64,000 nucleotides of DNA from Palsa-1439 sp050015495 (GTDB lineage Bacteria; Verrucomicrobiota; Verrucomicrobiia; Palsa-1439): positions 1-64,000 of the forward strand of contig JBEKBH010000017.1 of the NCBI GenBank assembly GCA_050015495.1, written 5' to 3'. Positions 46,720-53,836 of the stretch are shown one piece after another. Position 1 is the stretch's first letter. Each line of letters starts with the position of its first letter. The notes below the pieces were generated by a model. It searched no databases. It saw only the letters and a list, made by a program, of their open reading frames with translations, and was not told the origin of the DNA. Made by a program: the position numbers and the translations under genes.

Positions 46720-47356
46720 ATGGATGAACCTCCCCTTGATACGGCCAGTCCTCCACCCGGGCCGTCAAGCCCGCCCGGACCGGATTCTGCCTCACGTATT
46801 CCCATTTCTCCGCGTAACTCTCCTCCGAACGCAACACGTGATCGAAGAACTCCCGTTGCCACACCCGCGTTGTCGTGTTGTAGCCGCGGGCGCTGACCGC
46901 GGAATCTGTAGCCGCGCGCGGTGAGCGCGGTTCCGTTTGTGCTGTCGCCTCCGTTGTAGCCGCGCGCGGTGAGCGCGGCTTGTCGTTAATCATCCCGGCA
47001 TCAGAGCCGCGGTCGCCGCCCGCGGCTACAGCCGGCCCGAACTCTCGCGCGATTCGCTTGCTTGTCCATTCTTTCCATGCCCCAACGAAAACCGACAACG
47101 TCTTCGCGTTGTGTTCCGCCGCGCAGAAAAAATGCACGTGATCCGGCATAATGACGTACCGGCCCACCATCCAACCGTGCCGCTCACCAGCGGCGCGCCA
47201 TTCGGCGGTAAGAATGTCGGCGACGCCGGCCACCGCCAGGACGGGCCGCCGTTGACGGGTACAGGTGGTCACGAAATAGACCGGCGATCCCAACCACACT
47301 CGTTCCAACCGTCGCAGGTGTTTGTGTGGATCCTCTGGCATACGAGAGCGTTCCAT
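46715..47356 (-). CDS. REP-associated tyrosine transposase (RAYT, Y1/HUH family)
   Basis: A Y1-type single-strand DNA transposase of about 213 residues. The HUH motif is YVIMPDHVHFF and the catalytic Tyr region is LRSEESYAEKWEYVRQNPVR followed by AGL. Between them a normal RAYT has a short linker. Here about 55 residues (AVAAGGDRGS, PRSPRAATTE, PRSPRAATDS, AVSARGYN) are encoded by four 24-bp repeat copies at 46880-47031, all in frame. The ATG at 47356 is chosen because a start farther upstream (47434) would include a fifth repeat copy and overlap the next gene; 47341 is another option. It probably mobilises the surrounding REP-like palindromes. Whether the enlarged linker permits activity is unknown. 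Confidence 0.85.
   Translation of the reverse strand: MERSRMPEDPHKHLRRLERVWLGSPVYFVTTCTRQRRPVLAVAGVADILTAEWRAAGERHGWMVGRYVIMPDHVHFFCAAEHNAKTLSVFVGAWKEWTSKRIAREFGPAVAAGGDRGSDAGMINDKPRSPRAATTEATAQTEPRSPRAATDSAVSARGYNTTTRVWQREFFDHVLRSEESYAEKWEYVRQNPVRAGLTARVEDWPYQGEVHPL
46880..47031. repeat. Four 24-bp REP-like repeats inside the RAYT gene
   Basis: Copies at 46880-46903 (TGTAGCCGCGGGCGCTGACC then GCGG), 46908-46931 and 46956-46979 (both with the GCGCGGTGAGCG interior), and an inverted copy at 47008-47031. Each unit is 24 nt, so insertions keep the frame. Copy 1 and the inverted copy carry one interior type, copies 2 and 3 another. Confidence 0.9.
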
Positions 47357-47392
47357 ACGAAATGCCGCGCCTGGATGCAACCTCGGTCCGGC

Positions 47393-47416
47393 TGTAGCCG
47401 CGGGCGCTGACCGCGG
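47393..47416 (+). repeat. REP-like repeat upstream of the RAYT gene
   Basis: TGTAGCCGCGGGCGCTGACC followed by GCGG, identical over 24 nt to the copies at 46880, 49034, 49089 and 49688. It lies between the RAYT start and the end of the next gene, as expected for REP elements flanking a RAYT. Confidence 0.85.
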
Positions 47417-47430
47417 CCCGTCGTTACTCG

Positions 47431-48885
47431 TCATGGCGTGATGGCGAACCGATAGAACCCTTGCGGCGCTGACGCTCCGCCGAAATTGGTCAGGGTCATG
47501 AGCGCTCCGACGCTGTTGCTGACGCACCCACCCGCGACATTCGACCAGTTGGCCGGGCTTATCGAATCACTGAACTGCAATTGATACGTCTCGCCGGCCA
47601 CCGACGGGATGGCGACGACCATATCCGTGCCGGATAACTGGACCCCGGAAACCTGATTGGCCGGCGGGTTGAGCGGCACGGAAAGTTTGAACACGCTGCC
47701 CATGAAACTCGCCCCTCCGTCATACGTCGTCCCGTAGAAGCTGCCGTCGCTGCCCTGGATGAGCCCGCCATACGGCTTCGCGAAGACACGAGCGTAGTAC
47801 AAGTTGAAGACATTCGCAAACGCGCCCGCCGGGCTGATGGCGAACACGGTCCCCGCGCCCTGGAGTCCGGACGTGCGGGTCGTGCCGTACAGATTGCCGT
47901 CGCTGCCCTGAATGAGCCCGTTCGGGACGAAACCGTTCGTGCCACCGCTAAAAACATGCACACTGGCAAACGCGCCCGAAGAACTGATCCCGAAAACCGT
48001 CCCGTATCCCTCATCGTAATTCGAGCGCGACCCTCCCTGTTGCGTGGTCCCGTAGAGGTTGCCGTCGCTGCCTTGCGCCAGTGGCGCCTGGGGAGCCGCC
48101 CCATCGGTGAAGCTGAAGGAATACAGGCTCGTGAAGTTGCCGCTCGGGCTGATCCGGAACACCGTGCCGCAGCCGCTCGAGCAATTCGTGCTCGTCCCGC
48201 CCAGGACGGTCGTCCCGTAGAAATTGCTGTCACCGCCCTGCGTCAGCCCGCCCGACGGCCAGCGCCCGTCAACGCCGGTGAACAGGTAAAGGTTCGTAAA
48301 CGATCCGCCGGGACTGATTCGAAACACGGTGCCATTGTCGTTCGTCCCCCCGAGGACCGTCGTCCCGTAGAAATTACCATCGTTACCCTGCACCAGTCCC
48401 GCTTCGGGAGCCGCCCCGTCGTTCCCCGTGAACGAGTGAAGCGTCGTCAAACTGCCGCCCGCGGTGATCCGGAACACCGTGCCGCATCCTCCAGAGCCGC
48501 AGCTTGTACCCGTACCGCCCGCCTGGGTCGTCCCGTAGAAATTGCCGTCGCCGCCTTGCACGAGTCCGCCTTGGGGAGACCCCCCATCACCGCCGCTGAA
48601 GGAATACAGATTTGTGAAGTTGCCGGCCGCGCTGATCCGGAACACCACCCCGTACCCGTTTCCGAGATTCAGCGCCAGGTTCCCACCTTCGTACGTCGTG
48701 CCATAGAAATTGCCATCCGTGCCTTGTATGAGCGCAGCTTCCGGCTCGTTCCCATCGGTGCCGCTGAAGGAGTAAAGAGTCGTCAGGGTCTGCCCGCAGA
48801 TTCTCCAGGACAAACCGGTCAGAAACAAGAGGACGATCGCAAAACGTTTCGCCGCGGTCATGGTCACGCTCCCATTCGAAGCCAT
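47431..48885 (-). CDS. Exported Gloeo/Verruco-repeat protein
   Basis: A 484-residue secreted protein. A signal peptide is at about residues 12-32 (KRFAIVLLFLTGLSWRICGQ). About eight to nine units of ~42 residues follow, with the pattern LYSFSGxDG, then LVQGxDGNFYGTT, then GTVFRISPxG; this is the extracellular repeat known from Verrucomicrobia and Gloeobacter (TIGR03803 type), probably a beta-propeller. The C-terminal ~75 residues form a separate beta domain ending PQGFYRFAITP, a frequent ending of exported proteins in this phylum. No PEP-CTERM signal. The ligand is unknown. Confidence 0.9.
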   Translation of the reverse strand: MASNGSVTMTAAKRFAIVLLFLTGLSWRICGQTLTTLYSFSGTDGNEPEAALIQGTDGNFYGTTYEGGNLALNLGNGYGVVFRISAAGNFTNLYSFSGGDGGSPQGGLVQGGDGNFYGTTQAGGTGTSCGSGGCGTVFRITAGGSLTTLHSFTGNDGAAPEAGLVQGNDGNFYGTTVLGGTNDNGTVFRISPGGSFTNLYLFTGVDGRWPSGGLTQGGDSNFYGTTVLGGTSTNCSSGCGTVFRISPSGNFTSLYSFSFTDGAAPQAPLAQGSDGNLYGTTQQGGSRSNYDEGYGTVFGISSSGAFASVHVFSGGTNGFVPNGLIQGSDGNLYGTTRTSGLQGAGTVFAISPAGAFANVFNLYYARVFAKPYGGLIQGSDGSFYGTTYDGGASFMGSVFKLSVPLNPPANQVSGVQLSGTDMVVAIPSVAGETYQLQFSDSISPANWSNVAGGCVSNSVGALMTLTNFGGASAPQGFYRFAITP

Positions 48886-49015
48886 GCAAGTCTGAGGCGA
48901 CCTGCGACCGCGGAACCGTCAAAGGCGCATACGCTTCTCGTCCTTCCCTTCTACACCTGTCGGGTATGCCTTGTCGAGCCGAAAACATCTTTGGACGGTC
49001 GCGTTCCGCCCGAAC

Positions 49016-49168
49016 TGTAGCCGCGTCCGCCGTTGTAGCCGCGGGCGCTGACCGCGGCCGCCGTTTCCCCCTGTAGCCGCGCTTGCGCTGTAGCCGCGGG
49101 CGCTGACCGCGGTTCCGTTCGCGTTGTAGCCGTGGGCGCTTGCACGCCTCAGGCGTGGCCGACCGCGG
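49016..49168 (+). repeat. REP-like repeat array 1
   Basis: Complete 24-bp copies at 49034-49057 and 49089-49112, truncated heads at 49016 and 49072, and one copy (49125-49168) interrupted by TGCACGCCTCAGGCGTGGCC (49141-49160), itself a palindrome. Spacers share CCGTTTCCCC. This fills most of 48886-49200, which has no gene. Confidence 0.85.
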
Positions 49169-49200
49169 CCGCCGTTTCCCCCGAATTTCGTAAATTACAA

Positions 49201-49545
49201 TCAGCTGGCTTGCTGGGGCGGGGAGTTTGGCGGGATTGGGGGGCGTGGGTCTCTGACCAATGGCCGGTAATTATTATCCAGGAATCTGCCGATGATCATG
49301 CCGGAGGTCAGACCGCCGATAATCCATCCTGCATAAACTCCTGGCACTCCGAACCGCGCCCCGAATAGATAAGCACATGGTAAACCTCCGATGCCCAAGG
49401 CAACGGGAGTGCGGAGCCGATACCGGAGGGTCGTGGATAAATGCGACCGCTGGTTGCACTTGGGACAAACATGCTTGCCGTTTGGGGAAAGAAAGTAACG
49501 CCGCCACGTCAATGCAAACTCATAATCGCAATGCGGACATTTCAT
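49201..49545 (-). CDS. Small zinc-ribbon membrane protein
   Basis: A 114-residue protein of unknown function. An N-terminal zinc ribbon (CPHC, then CPKC) in the first ~33 residues is followed by two hydrophobic segments at about 47-66 and 68-87 (ALGIGGLPCAYLFGARFG, then GVYAGWIIGGLTSGMIIGRF). A Pro-rich tail ends it. Such zinc-ribbon/two-helix proteins are common in Verrucomicrobia and Planctomycetes without an assigned role. It lies between two repeat arrays, so it may be a passenger. Confidence 0.7.
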   Translation of the reverse strand: MKCPHCDYEFALTWRRYFLSPNGKHVCPKCNQRSHLSTTLRYRLRTPVALGIGGLPCAYLFGARFGVPGVYAGWIIGGLTSGMIIGRFLDNNYRPLVRDPRPPIPPNSPPQQAS

Positions 49546-49593
49546 GACGTCATCTTCTGGTTCTTCTTTGAGCTAACCGCGCACCGCCTGCAC

Positions 49594-49711
49594 TGTAGCC
49601 GCGCGCGATGAGCGCGGCCGCCGTTTCCCCTGTATCCGCGCTTCCGCTGTAGCCGCGGTTCCGTTCCCCTGTAGCCGCGTCCGCCGTTGTAGCCGCGGGC
49701 GCTGACCGCGG
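49594..49711 (+). repeat. REP-like repeat array 2
   Basis: Complete copies at 49594-49617 (GCGCGCGATGAGCG interior) and 49688-49711 (identical to the 47393 copy), with three partial heads near 49631, 49648 and 49669. The same CCGTTTCCCC and TCCGCCGT spacers as array 1 show that the two arrays share origin. Confidence 0.85.
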
Positions 49712-49732
49712 CCCCCGGTCTCCCTCCTCCCT

Positions 49733-49954
49733 CTATCCCTTCTTCTTCCCCCTCGCCTTCCCCAACGCCATCGACTTCACCACCGCCCGAAACCGATGCT
49801 TGTGCGTGTGCGGATGCGTCTTCTCCCGCTCCCGAACAAACTCCGCCAACTTGCCTTTCGCCCGGGCCTGTTTCAGGTGCACAATAGCTAGGCCTTCTGC
49901 CCGCTGCGTTGAAGCCTCGTAGCTGCGACAAAGTTCGTAACAGACTTGTTCCAT
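49733..49954 (-). CDS. Small basic conserved protein overlapping the GIY-YIG gene
   Basis: A 73-residue frame with a Cys/Glu/Arg-rich helical start (MEQVCYELCRSYEASTQRAE) and a strongly basic end (HKHRFRAVVKSMALGKARGK). Its first 67 nt overlap the 3' end of the GIY-YIG gene in another frame. The even composition and the downstream position suggest a real small gene, but the overlap and absence of a recognised family keep confidence low. It could instead be a shadow frame. Confidence 0.45.
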   Translation of the reverse strand: MEQVCYELCRSYEASTQRAEGLAIVHLKQARAKGKLAEFVREREKTHPHTHKHRFRAVVKSMALGKARGKKKG

Positions 49955-50280
49955 GTCGGTCTGGGTTTGATGATTTTCAACAAGAGTGCTTCCAAATCCC
50001 TAATACGTCGCTCTTGCGCAGAGCAGCTTCTGCCTGTGACCAAGAAAACAGAGAATTCGGTGAATGGAATCTTGCCTCGGCGTATGTGGCCCTGAATCCG
50101 CGAACGAATGCTCTTGGTAGCAAGACCAACGTAGATTAGCTTCTTGTTTTTATAAAGCGCGTACAGTCCGCAGCCTCTCGCCCTACCCCGGATGACCTCA
50201 CACCAATCCTTGAAATCCTTTCTCTTCAGATCGCGTCGGTATCTTCGAATAACTCGCCCTTGCTTTTGTGTTGCTCGCAT
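49888..50280 (-). CDS. GIY-YIG domain protein
   Basis: A 130-residue protein. The ATG at 50280 is preceded by a strong GGGAGGAG; an open frame farther upstream lacks domain similarity. The GIY-YIG core is GLYALYKNKKLIYVGLATKS followed by IRSRIQGHI (catalytic Arg), with a late Glu (DLEALLLKIIKPRPTWN). The basic N-terminus (KQGRVIRRYRRDLKRKDFKD) may bind DNA. Small stand-alone GIY-YIG proteins are often linked to mobile DNA; it lies beside the repeat arrays. Nuclease activity is inferred. Confidence 0.78.
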   Translation of the reverse strand: MRATQKQGRVIRRYRRDLKRKDFKDWCEVIRGRARGCGLYALYKNKKLIYVGLATKSIRSRIQGHIRRGKIPFTEFSVFLVTGRSCSAQERRIRDLEALLLKIIKPRPTWNKSVTNFVAATRLQRSGQKA

Positions 50281-50533
50281 CGCTACTCCTCCCTCTCGGA
50301 TCCGCATGGTGCGACAACCGGACCAAAAGGTAAAGTCCTCTCCGTTCCGTATGCCAATGGGATAATCGCATCCCACCTCCGTCATCTTCTGTAAAATAAA
50401 TCGCTCCGCTTTTGGCCATTTCTTGCCGATTCGAAAGAAAAGCTTCCAAAGCTCCCAAACCTTCCAAAGTACGTTCACGGATTTTTTTCCCTGAAGGTAA
50501 TCTCCCGCCCGTTGTGAATAGGAGAAATAAAAA
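50281..50533. other. Divergent intergenic region, nothing clear seen
   Basis: About 250 nt between divergent start codons. It has an A/T-rich stretch (GGATTTTTTTCCCTG near 50480), short direct repeats (CTTCCAAAG), and TAGGAG as ribosome-binding site for the plus-strand gene. No promoter stood out. Confidence 0.4.
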
Positions 50534-51031
50534 ATGAACTGGATGACGCGGATTGCGATTCTGTTCGGACGAAAAAAATTCGAGGAGTTTGCCCAGGCCA
50601 ATCCCCAACTGCCCGACGACGCGCTCGCCGTCGCCAACACGCTCGATACCTATGCGGTGGTGAACACAGCGATCCAGAAGCAGGCGGTGATGAGTGTGTA
50701 CTGCCAGGACTGCCGGTTCCCCGGCTCGGCGCACGCGAACGACATTCGCGACCCGCACGCGGTCCCGATCCAGCGTCAACTCCTGCAGGTGGAAATCATC
50801 TGCAACGGCGATCCGCCGAGCGGGGCGTCGCTCGTCGTGCAGTTGCTCTTTGGCGGCACGGCGCAGAGTCCGACGTTTGCGCTCGGGGCCGGGAACGATT
50901 ACGCGCTCATCAACGCGACGGCTGACAACACGGTGCTCCCGGCCGGGACTCCGTGCTCGGCGCAGATCGTGACGCCGAGCGGCGCGAGTGATGTGGTCGT
51001 CAAACTCTACTGGCAATTGGTGATCCCATGA
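50534..51031 (+). CDS. First gene of the secreted fibre operon, unknown function
   Basis: A 165-residue protein without a signal peptide. The first ~55 residues are helical (FGRKKFEEFAQANPQLPDDA). The C-terminal ~110 residues are beta-rich and hydrophobic, with a pattern of LVVQLLFGG, FALGAGNDYAL and VVVKLYWQLVIP, like phage-type small structural or beta-sandwich proteins. A TAGGAG site precedes the ATG. Its stop overlaps the next start in ATGA. No family recognised; a role as a cytoplasmic or capping component of the fibre proteins encoded next is speculation. Confidence 0.75.
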   Translation: MNWMTRIAILFGRKKFEEFAQANPQLPDDALAVANTLDTYAVVNTAIQKQAVMSVYCQDCRFPGSAHANDIRDPHAVPIQRQLLQVEIICNGDPPSGASLVVQLLFGGTAQSPTFALGAGNDYALINATADNTVLPAGTPCSAQIVTPSGASDVVVKLYWQLVIP

Positions 51032-53439
51032 AAACGAATTTATGTTACGACGAAGACGCGAAGGGCACGAAGGCAGGACGATGGAGCGTCACCGCGATAA
51101 TGCCGTGTGTGTTCTTCCTCGTGATCTTCGTGGCTTCGTGGTGCGAGTGTTTTGCCGCGAACGACTACAACATCAAAATCCTCGTCGGGACGAACGTGAT
51201 CGGCGACGCGGAGCAGGTCAGTTTGCCGGCGGGATCATCGTGCACGATCACGGATTACCTCAACGGCGTGCGAGAGGCCATCATCTCATCGCTGGCCGGC
51301 GTGGGCGGCGGCGGCAGCGCAGCGCCGTTTGTGCTGCTCACCGACAACTGCATCGACCTGACCACCGTGGGGACTTCGGGGACGAACATCATCGGGGTTA
51401 GCTACGGCTGCTTGCACGGCGAGGGCTTCCTGATGATGGACGATCTCAGCACGCTGGAGTCAGAGGTTGGCGCGATCGGAGCGGTAACGAACGGGACGGT
51501 GCTTGCGGCGGAGCCGGGTGTCTTGCTTACCTCGCAGGGCGCGGGTACCAACGGCATCGGCGCGGACTTCTCGCTGGTGGTCAGCAACCAGGCGCTGATC
51601 AACGCCAGCAACACAATCATGAACGCGTTGAATGCGCTGCCGACTGGAAACCTGACCAATGGCGAGAACGGGGTGAGGCTCAATGGCGGGTCCGTCGTCT
51701 CGACAGCGGACACGACGGACTTTTATCCGCGCGCCAGCAACCCGGCTGGTTACGTCACGAGCGCGCAAGTGACGAACGGCAATATCGTCTCCGCGGGATT
51801 CGGGATCACGACGACGCCCGGCGGCCAGAACACGCAGATCGTGTCGGTAGCGAGCGGGATCTTCCCGATGCTGGCCAGCAACAATACGTTCACGGCCAAC
51901 GAAATTTTCAACGGCGGCTCAATCACTGTCGACAACGGCGGCCTGTTCCTCGGCGCGGGCGCGCCATTGAGCGTGAACAATGCCGGCGCGACGTTGACGA
52001 CGATGACGGTCAACAACGCCGCCACGTTCAATTACTTCGCGTGGTTCCAAAGCAACGTGTGGGACATGGGTGCTACGGTGATCTCCAACACCTTGACGGT
52101 CACCGGCACGACGACCATCCCGGGGCTGTCGGCAAACGCGAATGGCACAAACACGATGACCGGCGTGTGGGTGTCGAGCGCCTCGCTTGTGGGGTCCGGC
52201 TTTGGCCCGGCGCTGACCAACGGGTTGGTCGGGACATTGACGAGCGCAAGTCCGCAGTTCGGGACGTTCTCCGCGGCGAACAATAACGGGCTGGTGACAT
52301 TGACGCTCAACCCGGGGCTGTTGACGAACGGTCTGACGAGCGCATTTTGGATGAACGGCCCGAGCGTCTTCAGCAACAACGTGACGGTGACGGCTCCATT
52401 CCTTGCCACGAGCACGGCGACGATCAGCAACAATGCGACGATCACGGGCACGCTGTTCGTCAATGGCGCGATCAGCGCGCCAGGCGGGTTTGTCGGGATC
52501 ACGACCGGCTCGGTCGCGTCGGTCAACGGCCTGGTATCAAACGTTACCATCGCCGTGTCAGGCCATCCGACGATCTCGACCGTGGCCTCGGGGACGGGCG
52601 GGACGATCACGATCAGCGACCCGACGCAGTTCGCGTCCACGAACACGTCGACCACGCTCCAGCCGGCGCCGTTGTTCTGGGACACGAAGTACGGCGCGCT
52701 ACGCGTGAGCAACAATTTCGGGGCGACGTTCATCAACACGCCGGACCTGTCAACCACGAGCAACGAAAACGTGACGTTGACCGACTACTTCGTCAACACA
52801 ACCACGAGCGCGTGGATCACTGTGAACGGGACGAACGCGTGGACGTGCGTCAACAGCAACAACTGGCTCTGGATTCAGAGCAGCGGGCCGCCGATGCCGA
52901 ACTGGGGCACGTATTACCTGAAGGCGATCCCGACCACCAATCAGTCATGGCGCTGCCGCGTGCTCGTTCAGCCGATGGTCGGTGAGAATGGTTCTTACTC
53001 GTTTAACGCCGGCTTCGGTCCTGTCGCGGCGGAGGGCACGAACGCAAATCTGCACGCCTTTGTCATGTGGCGCGGCTCGGCGACCACTCCCGAACTTCGG
53101 GCGTTTGTCAGCGCAACCGCCATATCCACATTTGCCACTCCTGACGCCTTTGACAGTTCCTCGGAAGCGCAGTGGTGGCAAGGGCCGATTAGCACGCTGG
53201 AGCTTGGCCCCCCCGCGCCGATCTGGCTGCAAATCAGCTACGACGGGAGCAACACGATGAAGTACACATACAGTCTCTCCGTAAATGGTCTGCCGCCGCC
53301 GATCACGCAGAACGGGCAATATTCGTTTATCAAGACCAACCAAGCGGTCAACCCTCAGTACGTCGGCATCGCCGTAATCGACTCAAGCAGCACCAAGCCG
53401 ACGTTTGCGATCAAGGCATTCGTTTTCGAACAGCCATGA
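51028..53439 (+). CDS. Large secreted fibre-like repeat protein
   Basis: An 803-residue protein dominated by Gly, Thr, Asn, Ser and Val. A hydrophobic stretch at about 25-43 (MPCVFFLVIFVASWCECFAA) acts as signal peptide and is encoded inside a dispersed inverted repeat (51047-51142). Residues ~260-520 carry TGTLF/TVTGTTTI-like short beta repeats resembling phage tail-fibre shafts or trimeric adhesin stalks. The C-terminal ~200 residues look like a lectin-type beta-sandwich (WLQISYDGSNTMKYTYSLSV). It overlaps both neighbours by ATGA. An extracellular fibre or adhesin is the best guess; no homologue is certain. Confidence 0.8.
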   Translation: MKTNLCYDEDAKGTKAGRWSVTAIMPCVFFLVIFVASWCECFAANDYNIKILVGTNVIGDAEQVSLPAGSSCTITDYLNGVREAIISSLAGVGGGGSAAPFVLLTDNCIDLTTVGTSGTNIIGVSYGCLHGEGFLMMDDLSTLESEVGAIGAVTNGTVLAAEPGVLLTSQGAGTNGIGADFSLVVSNQALINASNTIMNALNALPTGNLTNGENGVRLNGGSVVSTADTTDFYPRASNPAGYVTSAQVTNGNIVSAGFGITTTPGGQNTQIVSVASGIFPMLASNNTFTANEIFNGGSITVDNGGLFLGAGAPLSVNNAGATLTTMTVNNAATFNYFAWFQSNVWDMGATVISNTLTVTGTTTIPGLSANANGTNTMTGVWVSSASLVGSGFGPALTNGLVGTLTSASPQFGTFSAANNNGLVTLTLNPGLLTNGLTSAFWMNGPSVFSNNVTVTAPFLATSTATISNNATITGTLFVNGAISAPGGFVGITTGSVASVNGLVSNVTIAVSGHPTISTVASGTGGTITISDPTQFASTNTSTTLQPAPLFWDTKYGALRVSNNFGATFINTPDLSTTSNENVTLTDYFVNTTTSAWITVNGTNAWTCVNSNNWLWIQSSGPPMPNWGTYYLKAIPTTNQSWRCRVLVQPMVGENGSYSFNAGFGPVAAEGTNANLHAFVMWRGSATTPELRAFVSATAISTFATPDAFDSSSEAQWWQGPISTLELGPPAPIWLQISYDGSNTMKYTYSLSVNGLPPPITQNGQYSFIKTNQAVNPQYVGIAVIDSSSTKPTFAIKAFVFEQP
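51047..51142. repeat. Dispersed inverted repeat inside the 5' end of the fibre gene
   Basis: The left arm ACGACGAAGACGCGAAGGGC plus ACGAAGG (51047-51073) is complementary, with a few mismatches, to TTCCTCGTGATCTTCGTGGC plus TTCGTGGT (51115-51142). The ACGAAGACACGAAGG-type arms are a repeat I recognise from other PVC-group genomes. The element lies wholly inside the coding frame and encodes residues ~7-38, including most of the signal peptide. Confidence 0.6.
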
Positions 53440-53798
53440 AAACACTTCTTGCCCTTGCTTTACTGATCGCAGCCCCGCTCGTGATGGCCGTCGCTGCCGC
53501 GACGTGGACCATCCAAACATCAGGGTCGCCCGGCGGTCCATGGACGAATGCGGCGAGTGGGACATCGGCGCAGATGTTTGCACGGCTGGCGGTGTCGAAT
53601 TCGGTCGCGGCCACGGTCGGGATCGGTGGCGTCGTAACGATCACGAACCCTTCGACAGGCTCAGGACAGGCTGCCGCGGCCGTCCTCAGCAACGGCGTGC
53701 TGACGATCACCGCGGCGATCGCGTCGAACAGCCTGAAACAGATCCAGGGTATGACGTCCACGAACATCGCCTTGAAACTTAATTTGGTGGGGCAATGA
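53436..53798 (+). CDS. Small exported protein of the fibre operon
   Basis: A 120-residue protein with a typical signal peptide (MKTLLALALLIAAPLVMAVA). The mature part begins ATWTIQTSGSPGGPWTNAA and is Ala/Thr/Val-rich, consistent with one beta-sandwich domain. Residues 71-79 (NPSTGSGQA) are encoded by a dispersed repeat (53648-53673) inserted in frame. It overlaps the upstream stop in ATGA. No family recognised; a minor subunit of the structure formed by its neighbours is possible. Confidence 0.75.
   Translation: MKTLLALALLIAAPLVMAVAAATWTIQTSGSPGGPWTNAASGTSAQMFARLAVSNSVAATVGIGGVVTITNPSTGSGQAAAAVLSNGVLTITAAIASNSLKQIQGMTSTNIALKLNLVGQ
53648..53673 (+). repeat. CCCTTCGACAGGCTCAGGAC repeat inside a coding frame
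   Basis: CCCTTCGACAGGCTCAGGAC followed by AGGCTG matches a short repeat that I know to be scattered through many environmental bacterial genomes. Only one copy is in this window, and it adds about nine codons (NPSTGSGQA) to the host gene without breaking the frame. Confidence 0.55.
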
Positions 53799-53836
53799 GT
53801 GGCCACAGATGCACACGGATACGGAGGAATGAAACA

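Noticed and set aside
49016..49711. Possible CRISPR array
   Set aside because: The 24-bp units are irregularly spaced, occur in truncated forms and both orientations in the region, have repeated rather than unique spacers, and no cas gene is present.
49542..49931. A 129-codon minus-strand frame
   Set aside because: Its sequence is mostly translated REP repeats and it overlaps two better candidates.
51402..52763. Minus-strand frames opposite the fibre gene
   Set aside because: Antisense shadows with hydrophobic Val/Pro/Thr composition mirroring the Thr/Asn/Gly-rich sense frame.
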